A stretch of 64,000 nt of DNA, taken from positions 62,001-126,000 of the forward strand of contig JAGXIT010000005.1 in the NCBI GenBank assembly GCA_024635495.1. Reading direction: 5' to 3'. Positions 17,263 through 25,798 of this stretch are shown piece by piece. This DNA is from Candidatus Saccharimonadota bacterium. GTDB lineage: Bacteria; Patescibacteriota; Saccharimonadia; Saccharimonadales; UBA4665. The position numbers were made by a program, and so were the translations under genes. The notes under the pieces are model-generated. The model was not told where the DNA came from. It searched no databases and worked only from the letters and a program-made list of their open reading frames with translations. Each line of letters starts with the position of its first letter. Position 1 is the first letter of the stretch.

Positions 17263-19020
17263 TTACCAGCCACCACCGCCACCACCGCCACCACCACCGC
17301 CAGAGCTGCCGCCGCCTGAGCTGCCGCCAGATGAAGAACTGTAGGAGGTAGCTACCGTGCTGAAACTGTTCATTGCTGTGGTAAAGGCAGCTGCGTTAAA
17401 TGCAGCAGTACCCTGATACCAATTTGGTTCTATGCTTGCCTCGGTGTAATAGCGACCGAGTTGTTCGTTCCATCCCTTCTCAAGTCCAAAAAGCACAGCA
17501 TACGGCAATACTCTTTCGTACAACTTTATTAGCAGTTCAGTATTTGTGCCGCTGACTGTTTCACCTACTTTTTCAGCACCTTCAGGACTCTGAAGTACCT
17601 TAATTCGATCTACCTCAGCAAGCTTAATGTACTCCTCTAGACCCATCAGATAGCGCTCGAGAGCCAGCCCCTTATCAGTTAAACGCTTAAACGCGAACGA
17701 GAATACAAAAGCGAGTATAGCCGCAAAAAATCCCATGAATGAAAACGTCAAAATAGAGAGAATGAATATCCATAAAGCAGCCCGCCTGAACCAACGTGCG
17801 CCATCAACACCCTTCTCAAATATGCCATATTCCTCTGTCGTGAGTGCTTTTGTGAGCTGTTTATCATTACTTAATAGTTTTGCGTGCACTCTCGTATTCT
17901 TCTTGAGGCTTTTCATCGCTAAGCGCCTCTCGCCGCCAAACAATGTTTCTATATATTTACGCTCTTCAGAAGTTAGATCATCGAGTGGCTTTATAATCTC
18001 GAGTTCGTACTCTGCCTGCTTCCAGAAACTTTTTTCGGCTACTTGATACAGCTTTAGGTAGTGCCGCACTGTTAGATCAATGATTTGCGCCGTCTGGGCC
18101 TTACTCTGCGCTCGCCCCAGTGTCTTTGCAGCGACCAAGACACTCGTGCCCCTAGGTGGAATATACTCACGAACAACTAGCTCGGTCTCCGACGATCGAT
18201 ACTGCATTTTTTTGTAGCGAGATGATAGTAGAAAAATGCCCACAAAGCCAATCAGGTTAGAGCCAAGTATAATCATAAATATCACTGGCCAGTACTTCTC
18301 GAAGAACGTTGGAGTGTATTTGGCAAAAGTGTGCGGTGCGAATCCAATGGAAAAGGTCACGTTTTCACCTGGATTTAATGCACGGCTCGCCGCCACCGTA
18401 AACTCTGTGTCCCCACCTTGCGAGTCATTACGTACTATGGCGCACGCCGTATTTACACCCGCTAGACCCTCATAGCATGACTGCTTATTGTTTAGTGAGT
18501 CCACTAGTGATTTATCTACGATGACACTCGCCGTGACTGAGCCGAAGGGTTGTGCCCACTGTGTACCATTTGTGTCCCAATAGAATTCGTCGTCGTTTGT
18601 GTCTTTAAAATATTGAGTGATATCCTGTTGGGTATACGTGATGATATATGTCTGCACACCATGGACATAGCTATCCGAATCACCAATGCGCAGTACCGTA
18701 GCATCGCCGCTAGGATACGTTGTGTAGTTCCAGCTAGCCCCGCTCGCATTCTTCACCGACGTAATATCCAACGATGTTTTGCGACCATCGTATTGGTCGG
18801 GTAGCGCCCGCTCTATCCCATGATTCTGATTTGATTCAGGGAAAACCGCCGTGATTATTTCGACTGTGCGCAAGGTGGAATGATCGTCCGAAGTCTTACC
18901 CAGATAATACTGCGCATCAAAGCTTTGAATAGTGAAATCATTCACGCCAGCGAAGGCTTGCCCGCCTAAACCCCAAGCCATTGTTAGTACGAGAGCAATG
19001 AATGTCATATATTTTTTCAT
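17263..19020 (-). CDS. DUF2207 domain membrane protein with glycine-rich tail
   Basis: 585 aa. Signal peptide (MKKYMTFIALVLTMAWGLGG, cleavage near AFA), an exported DUF2207 beta domain (about 25-240), a membrane helix near 240-262, a cytoplasmic stretch, two further helices around 412-450, and a C-terminal tail that is almost pure Ser/Gly ending in Trp. This layout is the standard DUF2207 form. Function unknown. The tail is encoded by a run of imperfect GCC/ACC triplets (17268-17330) whose length could vary without loss of frame. Confidence 0.9.
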   Translation of the reverse strand: MKKYMTFIALVLTMAWGLGGQAFAGVNDFTIQSFDAQYYLGKTSDDHSTLRTVEIITAVFPESNQNHGIERALPDQYDGRKTSLDITSVKNASGASWNYTTYPSGDATVLRIGDSDSYVHGVQTYIITYTQQDITQYFKDTNDDEFYWDTNGTQWAQPFGSVTASVIVDKSLVDSLNNKQSCYEGLAGVNTACAIVRNDSQGGDTEFTVAASRALNPGENVTFSIGFAPHTFAKYTPTFFEKYWPVIFMIILGSNLIGFVGIFLLSSRYKKMQYRSSETELVVREYIPPRGTSVLVAAKTLGRAQSKAQTAQIIDLTVRHYLKLYQVAEKSFWKQAEYELEIIKPLDDLTSEERKYIETLFGGERRLAMKSLKKNTRVHAKLLSNDKQLTKALTTEEYGIFEKGVDGARWFRRAALWIFILSILTFSFMGFFAAILAFVFSFAFKRLTDKGLALERYLMGLEEYIKLAEVDRIKVLQSPEGAEKVGETVSGTNTELLIKLYERVLPYAVLFGLEKGWNEQLGRYYTEASIEPNWYQGTAAFNAAAFTTAMNSFSTVATSYSSSSGGSSGGGSSGGGGGGGGGGGW

Positions 19021-19072
19021 ATTATTTTCAGTATACGCTTGTTCTAATCGTTATGGCAGCTTGCACCACTGA

Positions 19073-19100
19073 TTGACTTTTTCGCTAAAAAATAGATAAT
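19073..19100 (+). promoter_or_regulatory. Promoter and leader of tRNA-Lys
   Basis: TTGACT (19073-19078), 16-bp spacer, GATAAT (19095-19100). The leader up to 19149 forms a TTTCCT/AGGAAA hairpin followed by GCAGCC, a shorter version of the motif before tRNA-Met and tRNA-fMet. Confidence 0.65.
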
Positions 19101-19149
19101 GTAAGAAGTTATTTTCCTCAGTTTGAATAGGAAAGCAGCCGCCCGTTAT

Positions 19150-19226
19150 GGGCCCGTAGCTCAGCAGGTTAGAGCAGTGGCCTTTTAAGCCACGTGTCGT
19201 GGGTTCGAATCCCACCGGGCCCTCCA
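19150..19226 (+). tRNA. tRNA-Lys (TTT)
   Basis: Full cloverleaf: acceptor GGGCCCG/CGGGCCC, D-arm GCTC/GAGC, anticodon stem GTGGC/GCCAC with loop CTTTTAA (anticodon TTT), T-arm GTGGG TTCGAAT CCCAC, discriminator T, CCA encoded. A degenerate second T-arm/acceptor copy follows at 19319-19429. Confidence 0.97.
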
Positions 19227-19234
19227 AATAGAAT

Positions 19235-19260
19235 GACTCACGACAGTGGGTCTTTTTATT
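19235..19260 (+). terminator. tRNA-Lys terminator 1
   Basis: GACTCAC-GACA-GTGGGTC followed by TTTTTATT. The stem can extend outwards so that CCAAATA, starting in the tRNA CCA end, pairs with TATTTGG at 19257-19263. Confidence 0.8.
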
Positions 19261-19318
19261 TGGCTGAATCGTTGAATTGAATCTACGACAGAGATTTTTC
19301 TGAAAGAAAAATATCGTA

Positions 19319-19429
19319 GTCGCGGGTTCGGTGGAGCTAAAGCTCTCGCAGGTGCTTGCACCGAGAAAGCTTCGGCGGAAGAGTGTTTTGGCGAAGCCAA
19401 AATGTGCGCTATTCCACCGGGGTCTCCAA
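19319..19429 (+). repeat. Second T-arm/acceptor copy of tRNA-Lys, split in the T-loop by 80 nt
   Basis: GTCGCGGGTTCG (19319-19330) matches the tRNA at 19196-19207 in 11 of 12 positions, and 19411-19429 (ending GGGGTCTCCAA) matches 19209-19227 in 16 of 19. The 80-nt insert 19331-19410 holds several hairpins (GAGC/GCTC, GGTGC-TT-GCACC, CTTC-GGCG-GAAG, TTTTGGC-GAA-GCCAAAA). The core 19333-19369 is 35/37 identical to 39588-39624 at the tRNA-Met locus. Confidence 0.8.
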
Positions 19430-19447
19430 GTACGCTTACACTTAAAA

Positions 19448-19471
19448 AGAGGTAATTTACCTCTGTTTTTT
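19448..19471 (+). terminator. tRNA-Lys locus terminator 2
   Basis: AGAGGTAA / TTACCTCT hairpin followed by GTTTTTT. It closes the module that contains the T-arm copy and directly precedes the promoter of the next gene. Confidence 0.75.
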
Positions 19472-19485
19472 GTTATAATCATTTT

Positions 19486-19848
19486 ATGAAGCAAAGTATT
19501 ATCTTCCAAAGACTAGAGGGACTTGCTTTATTTTTTGTAAGTATTCTTGTCTATAACAATATGAACTTTAATATAGTTGTATTCATTGCGACCCTACTAT
19601 TCGTCGATATTTTTATGCTTGGCTACTTAATAAACAATAAGTTTGGTGCATATTTTTATAATATTGGACACTCACTCATAACTCCATTAGTTATTGGTAC
19701 TATCGGCTATTACACAGACTCAAGATTGCTATTTGCAATAAGTTTAATCTGGCTTGCGCATATTGGTATGGACAGAATGTTCGGGTATGGGCTCAAGGCA
19801 ACCTCAGATTTCAAACACACGCATCTCGGCCAAATTGGTAAAAAATAG
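19486..19848 (+). CDS. DUF4260 family membrane protein
   Basis: 120 aa with four membrane helices. DUF4260 features: LEGLALFFVSILVYN at the start, DIFMLGYLINNKFGAYFYN, and the C-terminal AHIGMDRMFGYGLKATSDFK followed by THLGQIG. Function unknown. TATAAT at 19474-19479 lies 6 nt before the ATG, so the mRNA should be leaderless. AT-richer than its neighbours, which may point to recent acquisition. Confidence 0.85.
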   Translation: MKQSIIFQRLEGLALFFVSILVYNNMNFNIVVFIATLLFVDIFMLGYLINNKFGAYFYNIGHSLITPLVIGTIGYYTDSRLLFAISLIWLAHIGMDRMFGYGLKATSDFKHTHLGQIGKK

Positions 19849-19853
19849 TTAGT

Positions 19854-20345
19854 TTAGTGCTTTGTTTTCTTGCCTGATTTCGAGGAGTTGTTCTTGCCGC
19901 GCAAGCCAAGCAGAGTTATCACTCCACCCGATATAAGGAAGAGTGTCATTAGATTATCTAGTTGCCCCCAAACGAAAGTAGCTTGCACGCTATTACGCCA
20001 GTCCACCGGTAAATAGTACGTGGCAAGAAGCACGAATAAACTGCTGGCAATAATTGCCATGAATAAACCGGCAAGTGGGCCGCCGGGAGTACCCACATTT
20101 TTCGTAAATACTATTGCAAGATAGAATGGAATAAACAGTAATGCGAGCTGTGCCCATTGGGTAGTCGCTAGCATATCCCCCCGTGTTGCTGCAGTGATAA
20201 CATCTGCAAAATCACTCGCAAGGTGGCTTGCGAGCAAGAAACCGAGACAAAGACCCAAGAAAACAATGACGCCGCTTGACCGTCGTTTTACTATCATCAA
20301 AACGGGTAGTACTAGCATGAAAATCACAAGTATCGGCACGAGCAT
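19854..20345 (-). CDS. Conserved hypothetical multi-pass membrane protein
   Basis: 163 aa with about four to five hydrophobic segments and a basic C-terminus (GKNNSSKSGKKTKH). Not recognised as a named family. The frame opens further to 20363, but TATAGT lies 6 nt before the ATG at 20345, which fixes the start. Converges with the DUF4260 gene with a 5-bp gap. Confidence 0.7.
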   Translation of the reverse strand: MLVPILVIFMLVLPVLMIVKRRSSGVIVFLGLCLGFLLASHLASDFADVITAATRGDMLATTQWAQLALLFIPFYLAIVFTKNVGTPGGPLAGLFMAIIASSLFVLLATYYLPVDWRNSVQATFVWGQLDNLMTLFLISGGVITLLGLRGKNNSSKSGKKTKH

Positions 20346-20385
20346 ATGCTCACTATAGCACAAGCGTTATGTAAAAAATCTGCTC

Positions 20386-20859
20386 TTAAAATTTGAGTGT
20401 TTGACCAATAGTGATTTCCGCAGTATCCACCTGCCCTGCCGCAAGCTCAATCACATATTTCGCATCGTTAGGAGGACAAAAAGCAACTGGATATGTGCGA
20501 GGCGAAACATGCTCTGCAGTTTGTATAACTTGCTTCTGGCTATCAAGCCAAATCATATCAAGAGAAAAATGCATGCCTTTCATCCAGAAGCAGGCTATTT
20601 CAGGCTGATCTAAGACAAAAAGCATACCTTTTGAATCACTCATGTTTGAGGCGCCACCGAGGCCAAGTTCTCGCTCTGTGGACGTATCTGCGACACGTAG
20701 TCGGTATAGCTGACCATCGACACGAAGTATTCGTGCGTTTGTGTAAATTGCAGATGCGCTTACAGCGCCAATCATGATAATAAGCACTTGCAGCGCAACG
20801 ATTCGAACAAACCAGCGCTTACGCACCGACTTTGTCTTTGCGCTTTTTTGACTTTGCAT
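20386..20859 (-). CDS. DUF192 family exported protein
   Basis: 157 aa. Basic N-terminus, one membrane helix (about 21-42) and a DUF192 domain: ERELGLGGASNMSDSKGMLF, the CFWMKGMHFSLDMIWLD core, and VIELAAGQ near the end. DUF192 proteins are small exported proteins of unknown role. The ATG at 20859 lies within the end of the RimK-like gene (41-nt overlap), so translation is probably coupled; the upstream in-frame codon at 20877 is TTG. Confidence 0.88.
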   Translation of the reverse strand: MQSQKSAKTKSVRKRWFVRIVALQVLIIMIGAVSASAIYTNARILRVDGQLYRLRVADTSTERELGLGGASNMSDSKGMLFVLDQPEIACFWMKGMHFSLDMIWLDSQKQVIQTAEHVSPRTYPVAFCPPNDAKYVIELAAGQVDTAEITIGQTLKF

Positions 20860-22243
20860 TTTGCTCAACGTATTCAATTATTTTGGTTGCTACATCACGC
20901 CCAGTAACTATTTCGGGCGTCTTAATACTCGCGCTACTATTTACTTCGAGGACTTTTGGACCGTCCTTTGAGCGCATCATGTCAACACCACAGATTGGCA
21001 GGTTCATCGCCTTCGATGCTCTGATGGCAGTTTTGATCTCATCTTGAGTTAGCTTGATAGATCTACCAACACCACCTTGGTGCGTATTCGAGCGAAAATC
21101 ATCGTCTAAGCTTTGCCGTTCGATGCTCGCAACGACGCGCCCGCCCACGATTAATGCCCGGATGTCCGTACCGGCAGACTCGGCGACAAACTCTTGCACT
21201 ATAAAGTTCACGCCTTCTACGTAGAAGGCCTGCATTACTGCTTTGGCAGCTTTTTTTGTTTCAGCGAGTACGACGCCATTACCGTGCGTACCACGAGCAA
21301 CTTTTATGATTACGGGCGCACCACCAACTAGATCAACGACTTCTTCGAGGTTGGCAGTCTCACGAGCAAATACTGTCTTTGGGATGCCTACGTCTTGTCG
21401 CGCCATAATCTGATAAGAACGAAGTTTATCGCGAGATCGATTAATTGCCATAGAGCTTGCTGTCGTAAAAGAACCTTGCATTTCAAACTGTCGTACGACG
21501 GCTGTTCCATACTTCGTATAGCTCTGAGCGATACGTGGAATGATTACATCAAATTTTTCCAAAACCTTACCCTTGTAATAAATAACAGGGTTATTCTTTT
21601 CCATCGAGATATAGCACTTGGCATAGTTAATCACACTCACATTATGACCACGTGCTTCGGCCACTTCGCGTAAACGCTTGGTAGTGTAATTTAGTGAGCC
21701 CTTAGAAAGAATCGCAATTTTCAATGGGTCTTTTGCCTTCTCGTGGCTTGGGCTAATAGGCTTACTAAGAAGCAACAGCTCATTGCTGAGAATTTTTGCT
21801 TTTTCGTCTTCGATGTCCTTGAGGGGCTTGCCCTTATTTACGTCAACGACGAACTTATTACTGAGGAGTTTTCGGCCGATTAGGATTGGGTACGTTTTCT
21901 TCGATCTGTCAGCGAGCGTAAAGGTAGCTCGAATGAGTCTGCCTTTGACTTTTACCCGCAGCTTAACTTTGTATCGAAGCTCGCGCTCGCCAAAAGAGTT
22001 TTCTATTCTTGTTAGTGAGAAGTCGGCTTTTGAGAATTTTTGCTGTACGCCGGTGTAATGCGTAGAACGCTTACCGAATAACGTAAAATATAAGGTGTTA
22101 TTCTCTTCATGAATATCGCTTGCCCAGATCGAACTAGTGTCTGCGCCTGTATCAATCTTGGCCGGAATATTTTTCGTGCCAAAATCTAGCAGATCTATGT
22201 TTTCTGCTCTTCCGATTATCTTCATGTCGTCTTTATCTGTCAT
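20819..22243 (-). CDS. Fusion of RimB-like retropepsin domain and RimK-like ATP-grasp ligase
   Basis: 474 aa. Residues 1-140 match the putative ATP-dependent zinc protease/retropepsin family (RimB type) with the aspartyl motif KIDTGADTSSIW (Asp31) and YPILIGRKLL. Residues 170-465 are a RimK-type ATP-grasp ligase with VIIKVARGTHGNGVVLAE (ATP loop), DIRALIVGGRVVASIER and PKVLEVNSSAS (metal site). RimK adds glutamates to the C-terminus of ribosomal protein S6, and RimB trims the tail; here both activities would be on one chain. Substrate in this organism is inferred. TACAAT lies 7 nt before the ATG. Confidence 0.9.
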   Translation of the reverse strand: MTDKDDMKIIGRAENIDLLDFGTKNIPAKIDTGADTSSIWASDIHEENNTLYFTLFGKRSTHYTGVQQKFSKADFSLTRIENSFGERELRYKVKLRVKVKGRLIRATFTLADRSKKTYPILIGRKLLSNKFVVDVNKGKPLKDIEDEKAKILSNELLLLSKPISPSHEKAKDPLKIAILSKGSLNYTTKRLREVAEARGHNVSVINYAKCYISMEKNNPVIYYKGKVLEKFDVIIPRIAQSYTKYGTAVVRQFEMQGSFTTASSMAINRSRDKLRSYQIMARQDVGIPKTVFARETANLEEVVDLVGGAPVIIKVARGTHGNGVVLAETKKAAKAVMQAFYVEGVNFIVQEFVAESAGTDIRALIVGGRVVASIERQSLDDDFRSNTHQGGVGRSIKLTQDEIKTAIRASKAMNLPICGVDMMRSKDGPKVLEVNSSASIKTPEIVTGRDVATKIIEYVEQNAKSKKRKDKVGA

Positions 22244-22376
22244 AGCGCTTATTGTAATATATCATTCATGATGAAATATCATAGGGTTTAATATACCATA
22301 AATTTACTATTTAAGCAATAGCTATATACCCCGAACACTACCTGGCTAAAGAGCTGAGGACTCGCGAGCATGCACT

Positions 22377-22493
22377 TTATTGCTGGGCTTTTGCAACCTG
22401 CTTGAAGGTAAAGTAAAGAACCGCGATAATAATGAAAAGAATCACGAGCATCATCGGGATGAAACCTGATTGATTTTGGTTAAGCCTATGCAT
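22377..22493 (-). CDS. Small single-pass membrane peptide (38 aa)
   Basis: Reads MHRLNQNQSGFIPMMLVILF followed by more hydrophobic residues and the tail KQVAKAQQ. One membrane helix with Q/N/G before and a basic Gln-rich end. A GATAAT box lies 8 nt before the ATG. Coding bias and clean architecture support a real gene. Function unknown; it lies alone between the RimK-like fusion and dnaJ, all on the minus strand. Confidence 0.65.
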   Translation of the reverse strand: MHRLNQNQSGFIPMMLVILFIIIAVLYFTFKQVAKAQQ

Positions 22494-22537
22494 TTACTGC
22501 TATTATCGCTTTTTTTGTGCTGCTTGTGAAGTATTGA

Positions 22538-23641
22538 CTACAGTATTCCGCGCTTTTTGGAAGAATCGAAGTCTCGTAACAGTTCTTTTTGCTTCTTGCT
22601 CAGTTTAGTTGGGGTGTCGACGATAATTGTGACGATATGTGCACCACGAGCATCAGAGCGCAAACGCGTCACGCCATGCCCGGATAGTTTAAAGTCAGCA
22701 CCGCTTTGTGTACCAGCAGGAACTTTCATGCGAACCTTGCCATCTACCGTATCGACATCTATCTCTGCACCAAGTGCTGCATCTATCATACTGATGTGTT
22801 CTTCACTCAGGATTAATTCTCCCTCGCGCGTAAAATGCTTGTGTGCCTTCACGCGGACATGTACGTACAGATCACCCTTCGGGCCATTAGCGATTGCTTC
22901 GCCACGTTCGTGAAGTCGTATGGTTGCGCCATCGTCGATACCGGCTGGAATTTTGAGTTTTACATTTTGGTTTTTGCGCTCTGTCCCCTTGCCGTGACAA
23001 ACCGTGCAGGTCTTCTCTGGTACTTTGCCCTGCCCCTTACAAGTTGGGCAAATGACCGCCTGTTGGATATTACCGAAGATAGTACGCGTCGCGGTAACAA
23101 CCTGGCCAGCGCCCTTACAGGTATCACATGTCTTCAGTTCATAGCCTGGCTCTGCTGTCGAACCCTTACAATGGCTACAAGTATCACTGAGGCTGAGTTG
23201 CAGCTCTTTTTCGGTGCCAAAGACGGCGTCTTCAAAACTTATTTCTATACGTGTCTCGATATCATTTCCACGCGACTGGCGAGATTTGCCGCCGCGTGCG
23301 CCGCCGCCAAAGAAGCTGCCGAAGATGTCACCAAGGCCGAGATCACCGAAGTCAAAATCTACATTTTGGCCACCCCACTCACCACCGAAACCACCATATG
23401 GATTGCCACCAGCACCAGCGCTGCCACCAACACCAGCATGGCCAAACTGGTCGTAGCGCTGACGCTTAGATTGATCCTTGAGAACTTCGTAGGCTTCGTT
23501 TACTTCTTTGAATTTGACTTCGTCACCGCCCTGTTTATCAGGGTGTAGTTCTATAGCCTTCCGTCGAAAAGCTTTCTTAATTTCATCAGCCGATGCGCCC
23601 TTGGCGACACCTAATACTTCATAGTAATCGCGTTTGCTCAT
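22538..23641 (-). CDS. dnaJ: Chaperone DnaJ (Hsp40)
   Basis: 367 aa type I DnaJ. J-domain with the HPD motif (IELHPDKQGG), Gly/Phe-rich linker, four CxxCxGxG-type zinc motifs (CSHCKG, CDTCKGAG, CPTCKGQG, CVCHGKG region) and C-terminal substrate domains. Stimulates DnaK ATPase. The ATG at 23641 (MSKRDYYEVLG) is used instead of the open frame to 23662. A CIRCE element sits 21 bp upstream, so HrcA represses it separately from dnaK. Confidence 0.97.
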   Translation of the reverse strand: MSKRDYYEVLGVAKGASADEIKKAFRRKAIELHPDKQGGDEVKFKEVNEAYEVLKDQSKRQRYDQFGHAGVGGSAGAGGNPYGGFGGEWGGQNVDFDFGDLGLGDIFGSFFGGGARGGKSRQSRGNDIETRIEISFEDAVFGTEKELQLSLSDTCSHCKGSTAEPGYELKTCDTCKGAGQVVTATRTIFGNIQQAVICPTCKGQGKVPEKTCTVCHGKGTERKNQNVKLKIPAGIDDGATIRLHERGEAIANGPKGDLYVHVRVKAHKHFTREGELILSEEHISMIDAALGAEIDVDTVDGKVRMKVPAGTQSGADFKLSGHGVTRLRSDARGAHIVTIIVDTPTKLSKKQKELLRDFDSSKKRGIL

Positions 23642-23662
23642 ATCTGTTAACAGTGTACACAT

Positions 23663-23689
23663 CTAGCACTCAAATGTCTAGAGTGCCAA
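23663..23689. promoter_or_regulatory. CIRCE operator of dnaJ
   Basis: CTAGCACTC-N9-GAGTGCCAA, close to the consensus TTAGCACTC-N9-GAGTGCTAA. HrcA binding site. Confidence 0.9.
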
Positions 23690-23722
23690 CACTACTAATT
23701 CTTTCTTCTGTGACGACATAAA

Positions 23723-23756
23723 CAAAAAGGTGCTTTCTGCGATAAGCACCTTTTTG
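23723..23756 (-). terminator. Terminator of dnaK
   Basis: Perfect 11-bp stem CAAAAAGGTGC / GCACCTTTTTG, with T-tracts on both strands. It separates dnaK from the dnaJ promoter. Confidence 0.88.
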
Positions 23757-23776
23757 TGAATTATCTGATTACACTT

Positions 23777-25696
23777 TTATTTCTCGTCGACGACTTCGCC
23801 CTCGACTGGACCATCATCTTTGTCTTTTTTGTCCTTCTTATCGTCAGACTTGCCATCTGCACCTTCTGCTGCCTTTGCTTCTTCGGCAGCGGCTTCGTAC
23901 ATCTTAGCGCCGATTGGCATCAGCACATCGTTAAGCTCTTTGGTGGCTGCTTCGAGTGCTTCTTTATCTGACTTTTCGTCAGCAATTACCTTCTTGGCTA
24001 CTTCGACTGCTTCATCAATCTTTTTGATGTCGTCTTCAGCGAGCTTATCCTTGCTGTCTGTCTTGAGTTTCTCTGCTTGGTAGACAGCACTATCAAGGTG
24101 GTTGCGTGACTCAACTGTTTCCTTCTTCTGCTTGTCTTCGTCTGCATGAGCTTCGGCATCCTTGGCCATCTTCTCGACTTCATCTTTGTCGAGACTACCT
24201 GAACCTTGGATCGTAATATTCTGCTCTTTGCCGGTACCCTTGTCTTTTGCGGTAACATTGAGAATGCCATTAGCATCGATATTGAAGGTTACTTCGACCT
24301 GTGGCACGCCACGTGGCGCTGGTGCGATACCATCGAGTACGAAACGCCCGAGGCTCTTATTACCATCGACGATTTCACGCTCACCTTGTAGTACGTGTAC
24401 TTCAACTTGTGGCTGATTATCTGCGGCTGTTGAAAATACTTCGCTCTTGCTGGTCGGAATGGTAGTGTTGCGATCAATCAGGCGCGTCATTACGCCACCC
24501 ATCGTCTCAATACCGAGCGATAGCGGAGTAACATCGAGCAAGAGAACATCCTTGACGTCGCCCTGAAGGACGCCGCCCTGGATAGCTGCGCCCACTGCGA
24601 CGACTTCGTCTGGGTTCACACCCTTCATTGGGTCCTTGCCGAAGATTTTCTTCACTTTTTCGACGACAGCTGGCATGCGCGTCATACCGCCGACGAGGAC
24701 GATATTGTCGATGTCGCTAGCGGATAGACCGGCGTCTTTGAGCGCCTTTTCACATGGGATGGCAGTGTTGTCGACAAGCTCCTGCACGAGGCTTTCGAGC
24801 TTCGCACGGGTTAGCTTGTGCTCGAAGTGCTTAGGACCGTCTGCATCAGCAGTCAAGAATGGCAAGTTGACGTTGATTTCTTGTGAGCTACTGAGCTCAA
24901 TCTTGGCCTTTTCGGCTTCATCTCGGAGGCGCTGCATGGCTGCATTGTCTTGGCGGATGTCGATGCCGTGCTCTTTCTTGAATTCGTCTGCAAAGTAATT
25001 GATGATGGCACGGTCGAAGTCGGCACCACCGAGGTGAGTATCACCATTGGTGCTCTTCACCTCAAATACGCCGTCACCGAGCTCAAGTACTGACACGTCG
25101 AATGTACCACCGCCAAGGTCATAGACCACGATCTTTTCGTCAGTCTTAGCCTTGTCGAGGCCATAGGCAAGTGCTGCAGCGGTTGGCTCGTTGATGATGC
25201 GCTTTACTTCTAGACCAGCAATCTTGCCAGCATCTTTGGTGGCGTGGCGTTGGCTGTCATCGAAGTAAGCTGGCACGGTGATAACTGCTTCAGTCACTGG
25301 CTCACCCAGGAATGACTCGGCATCTGCCTTGAGCTTGCCAAGAATCATGGCGCTAACTTCTTCTGGGCTGTATTCTTTGTCGCCCATCTTCACCTTAGTA
25401 CTGTTGCCACTCTTCACGATTTCATAACCCATAAGCTTGAGATCGCGCTGGACTTCTTTGTCATTGAAGTTACGGCCGATGAGACGTTTTACTTCATAAA
25501 TAGTGTTCTTCGGATTTGTGACCTGCTGTCGCCGGGCCACTTGACCGACGAGACGCTCGCCATTCTTATTCACAGCCACCACGGATGGTGTCGTACGGTT
25601 ACCCTCACTGTTGGCGATGATTTCTGGCTTGCCAGATTGCATCACAGCCATCGCAGAGTTGGTAGTACCTAAGTCGATTCCAATAATTTTACCCAT
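23777..25696 (-). CDS. dnaK: Chaperone DnaK (Hsp70)
   Basis: About 639 aa. ATPase domain with [29 protein letters not shown] and [14 protein letters not shown]; substrate domain after the [14 protein letters not shown] linker; acidic/Lys-rich tail ending [10 protein letters not shown]. Folding chaperone working with DnaJ and GrpE. The start at 25696 ([10 protein letters not shown]) follows GAAAGGA at good spacing; the frame is open to 25732 without support. Controlled by two CIRCE elements. Monocistronic, ended by the hairpin at 23723-23756. Confidence 0.98.
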   Translation of the reverse strand: MGKIIGIDLGTTNSAMAVMQSGKPEIIANSEGNRTTPSVVAVNKNGERLVGQVARRQQVTNPKNTIYEVKRLIGRNFNDKEVQRDLKLMGYEIVKSGNSTKVKMGDKEYSPEEVSAMILGKLKADAESFLGEPVTEAVITVPAYFDDSQRHATKDAGKIAGLEVKRIINEPTAAALAYGLDKAKTDEKIVVYDLGGGTFDVSVLELGDGVFEVKSTNGDTHLGGADFDRAIINYFADEFKKEHGIDIRQDNAAMQRLRDEAEKAKIELSSSQEINVNLPFLTADADGPKHFEHKLTRAKLESLVQELVDNTAIPCEKALKDAGLSASDIDNIVLVGGMTRMPAVVEKVKKIFGKDPMKGVNPDEVVAVGAAIQGGVLQGDVKDVLLLDVTPLSLGIETMGGVMTRLIDRNTTIPTSKSEVFSTAADNQPQVEVHVLQGEREIVDGNKSLGRFVLDGIAPAPRGVPQVEVTFNIDANGILNVTAKDKGTGKEQNITIQGSGSLDKDEVEKMAKDAEAHADEDKQKKETVESRNHLDSAVYQAEKLKTDSKDKLAEDDIKKIDEAVEVAKKVIADEKSDKEALEAATKELNDVLMPIGAKMYEAAAEEAKAAEGADGKSDDKKDKKDKDDGPVEGEVVDEK

Positions 25697-25715
25697 ACTA
25701 ATATATCCTTTCTTG

Positions 25716-25742
25716 TTAGCAGATAGACACATAGAGTGCTAA
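25716..25742. promoter_or_regulatory. Second, degenerate CIRCE element of dnaK
   Basis: TTAGCAGAT-N9-GAGTGCTAA: the right arm is perfect and the left arm matches in its first six bases. It lies just downstream of the predicted transcription start, between promoter and ribosome-binding site. Confidence 0.65.
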
Positions 25743-25763
25743 TGTAACTCAATTATAACTAAA

Positions 25764-25790
25764 TTAGCACTCTACTGTCAAGAGTGCTAA
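25764..25790. promoter_or_regulatory. Perfect CIRCE operator containing the dnaK -35 box
   Basis: TTAGCACTC-N9-GAGTGCTAA with no mismatch. On the minus strand the 9-bp spacer begins TTGACA, and TATAAT follows 18 bp later (25749-25754), so the -35 box lies inside the HrcA site and repressor binding would block RNA polymerase directly. Confidence 0.95.
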
Positions 25791-25798
25791 TACATCTG

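Noticed and set aside
19051-19509. 152-aa minus-strand ORF across tRNA-Lys and its downstream module
   Set aside because: It reads through a tRNA gene, two terminators and a promoter on the other strand; composition is not protein-like.
22835-23548. 237-aa plus-strand ORF
   Set aside because: Antisense to dnaJ zinc-finger and Gly-rich regions; no independent signals.
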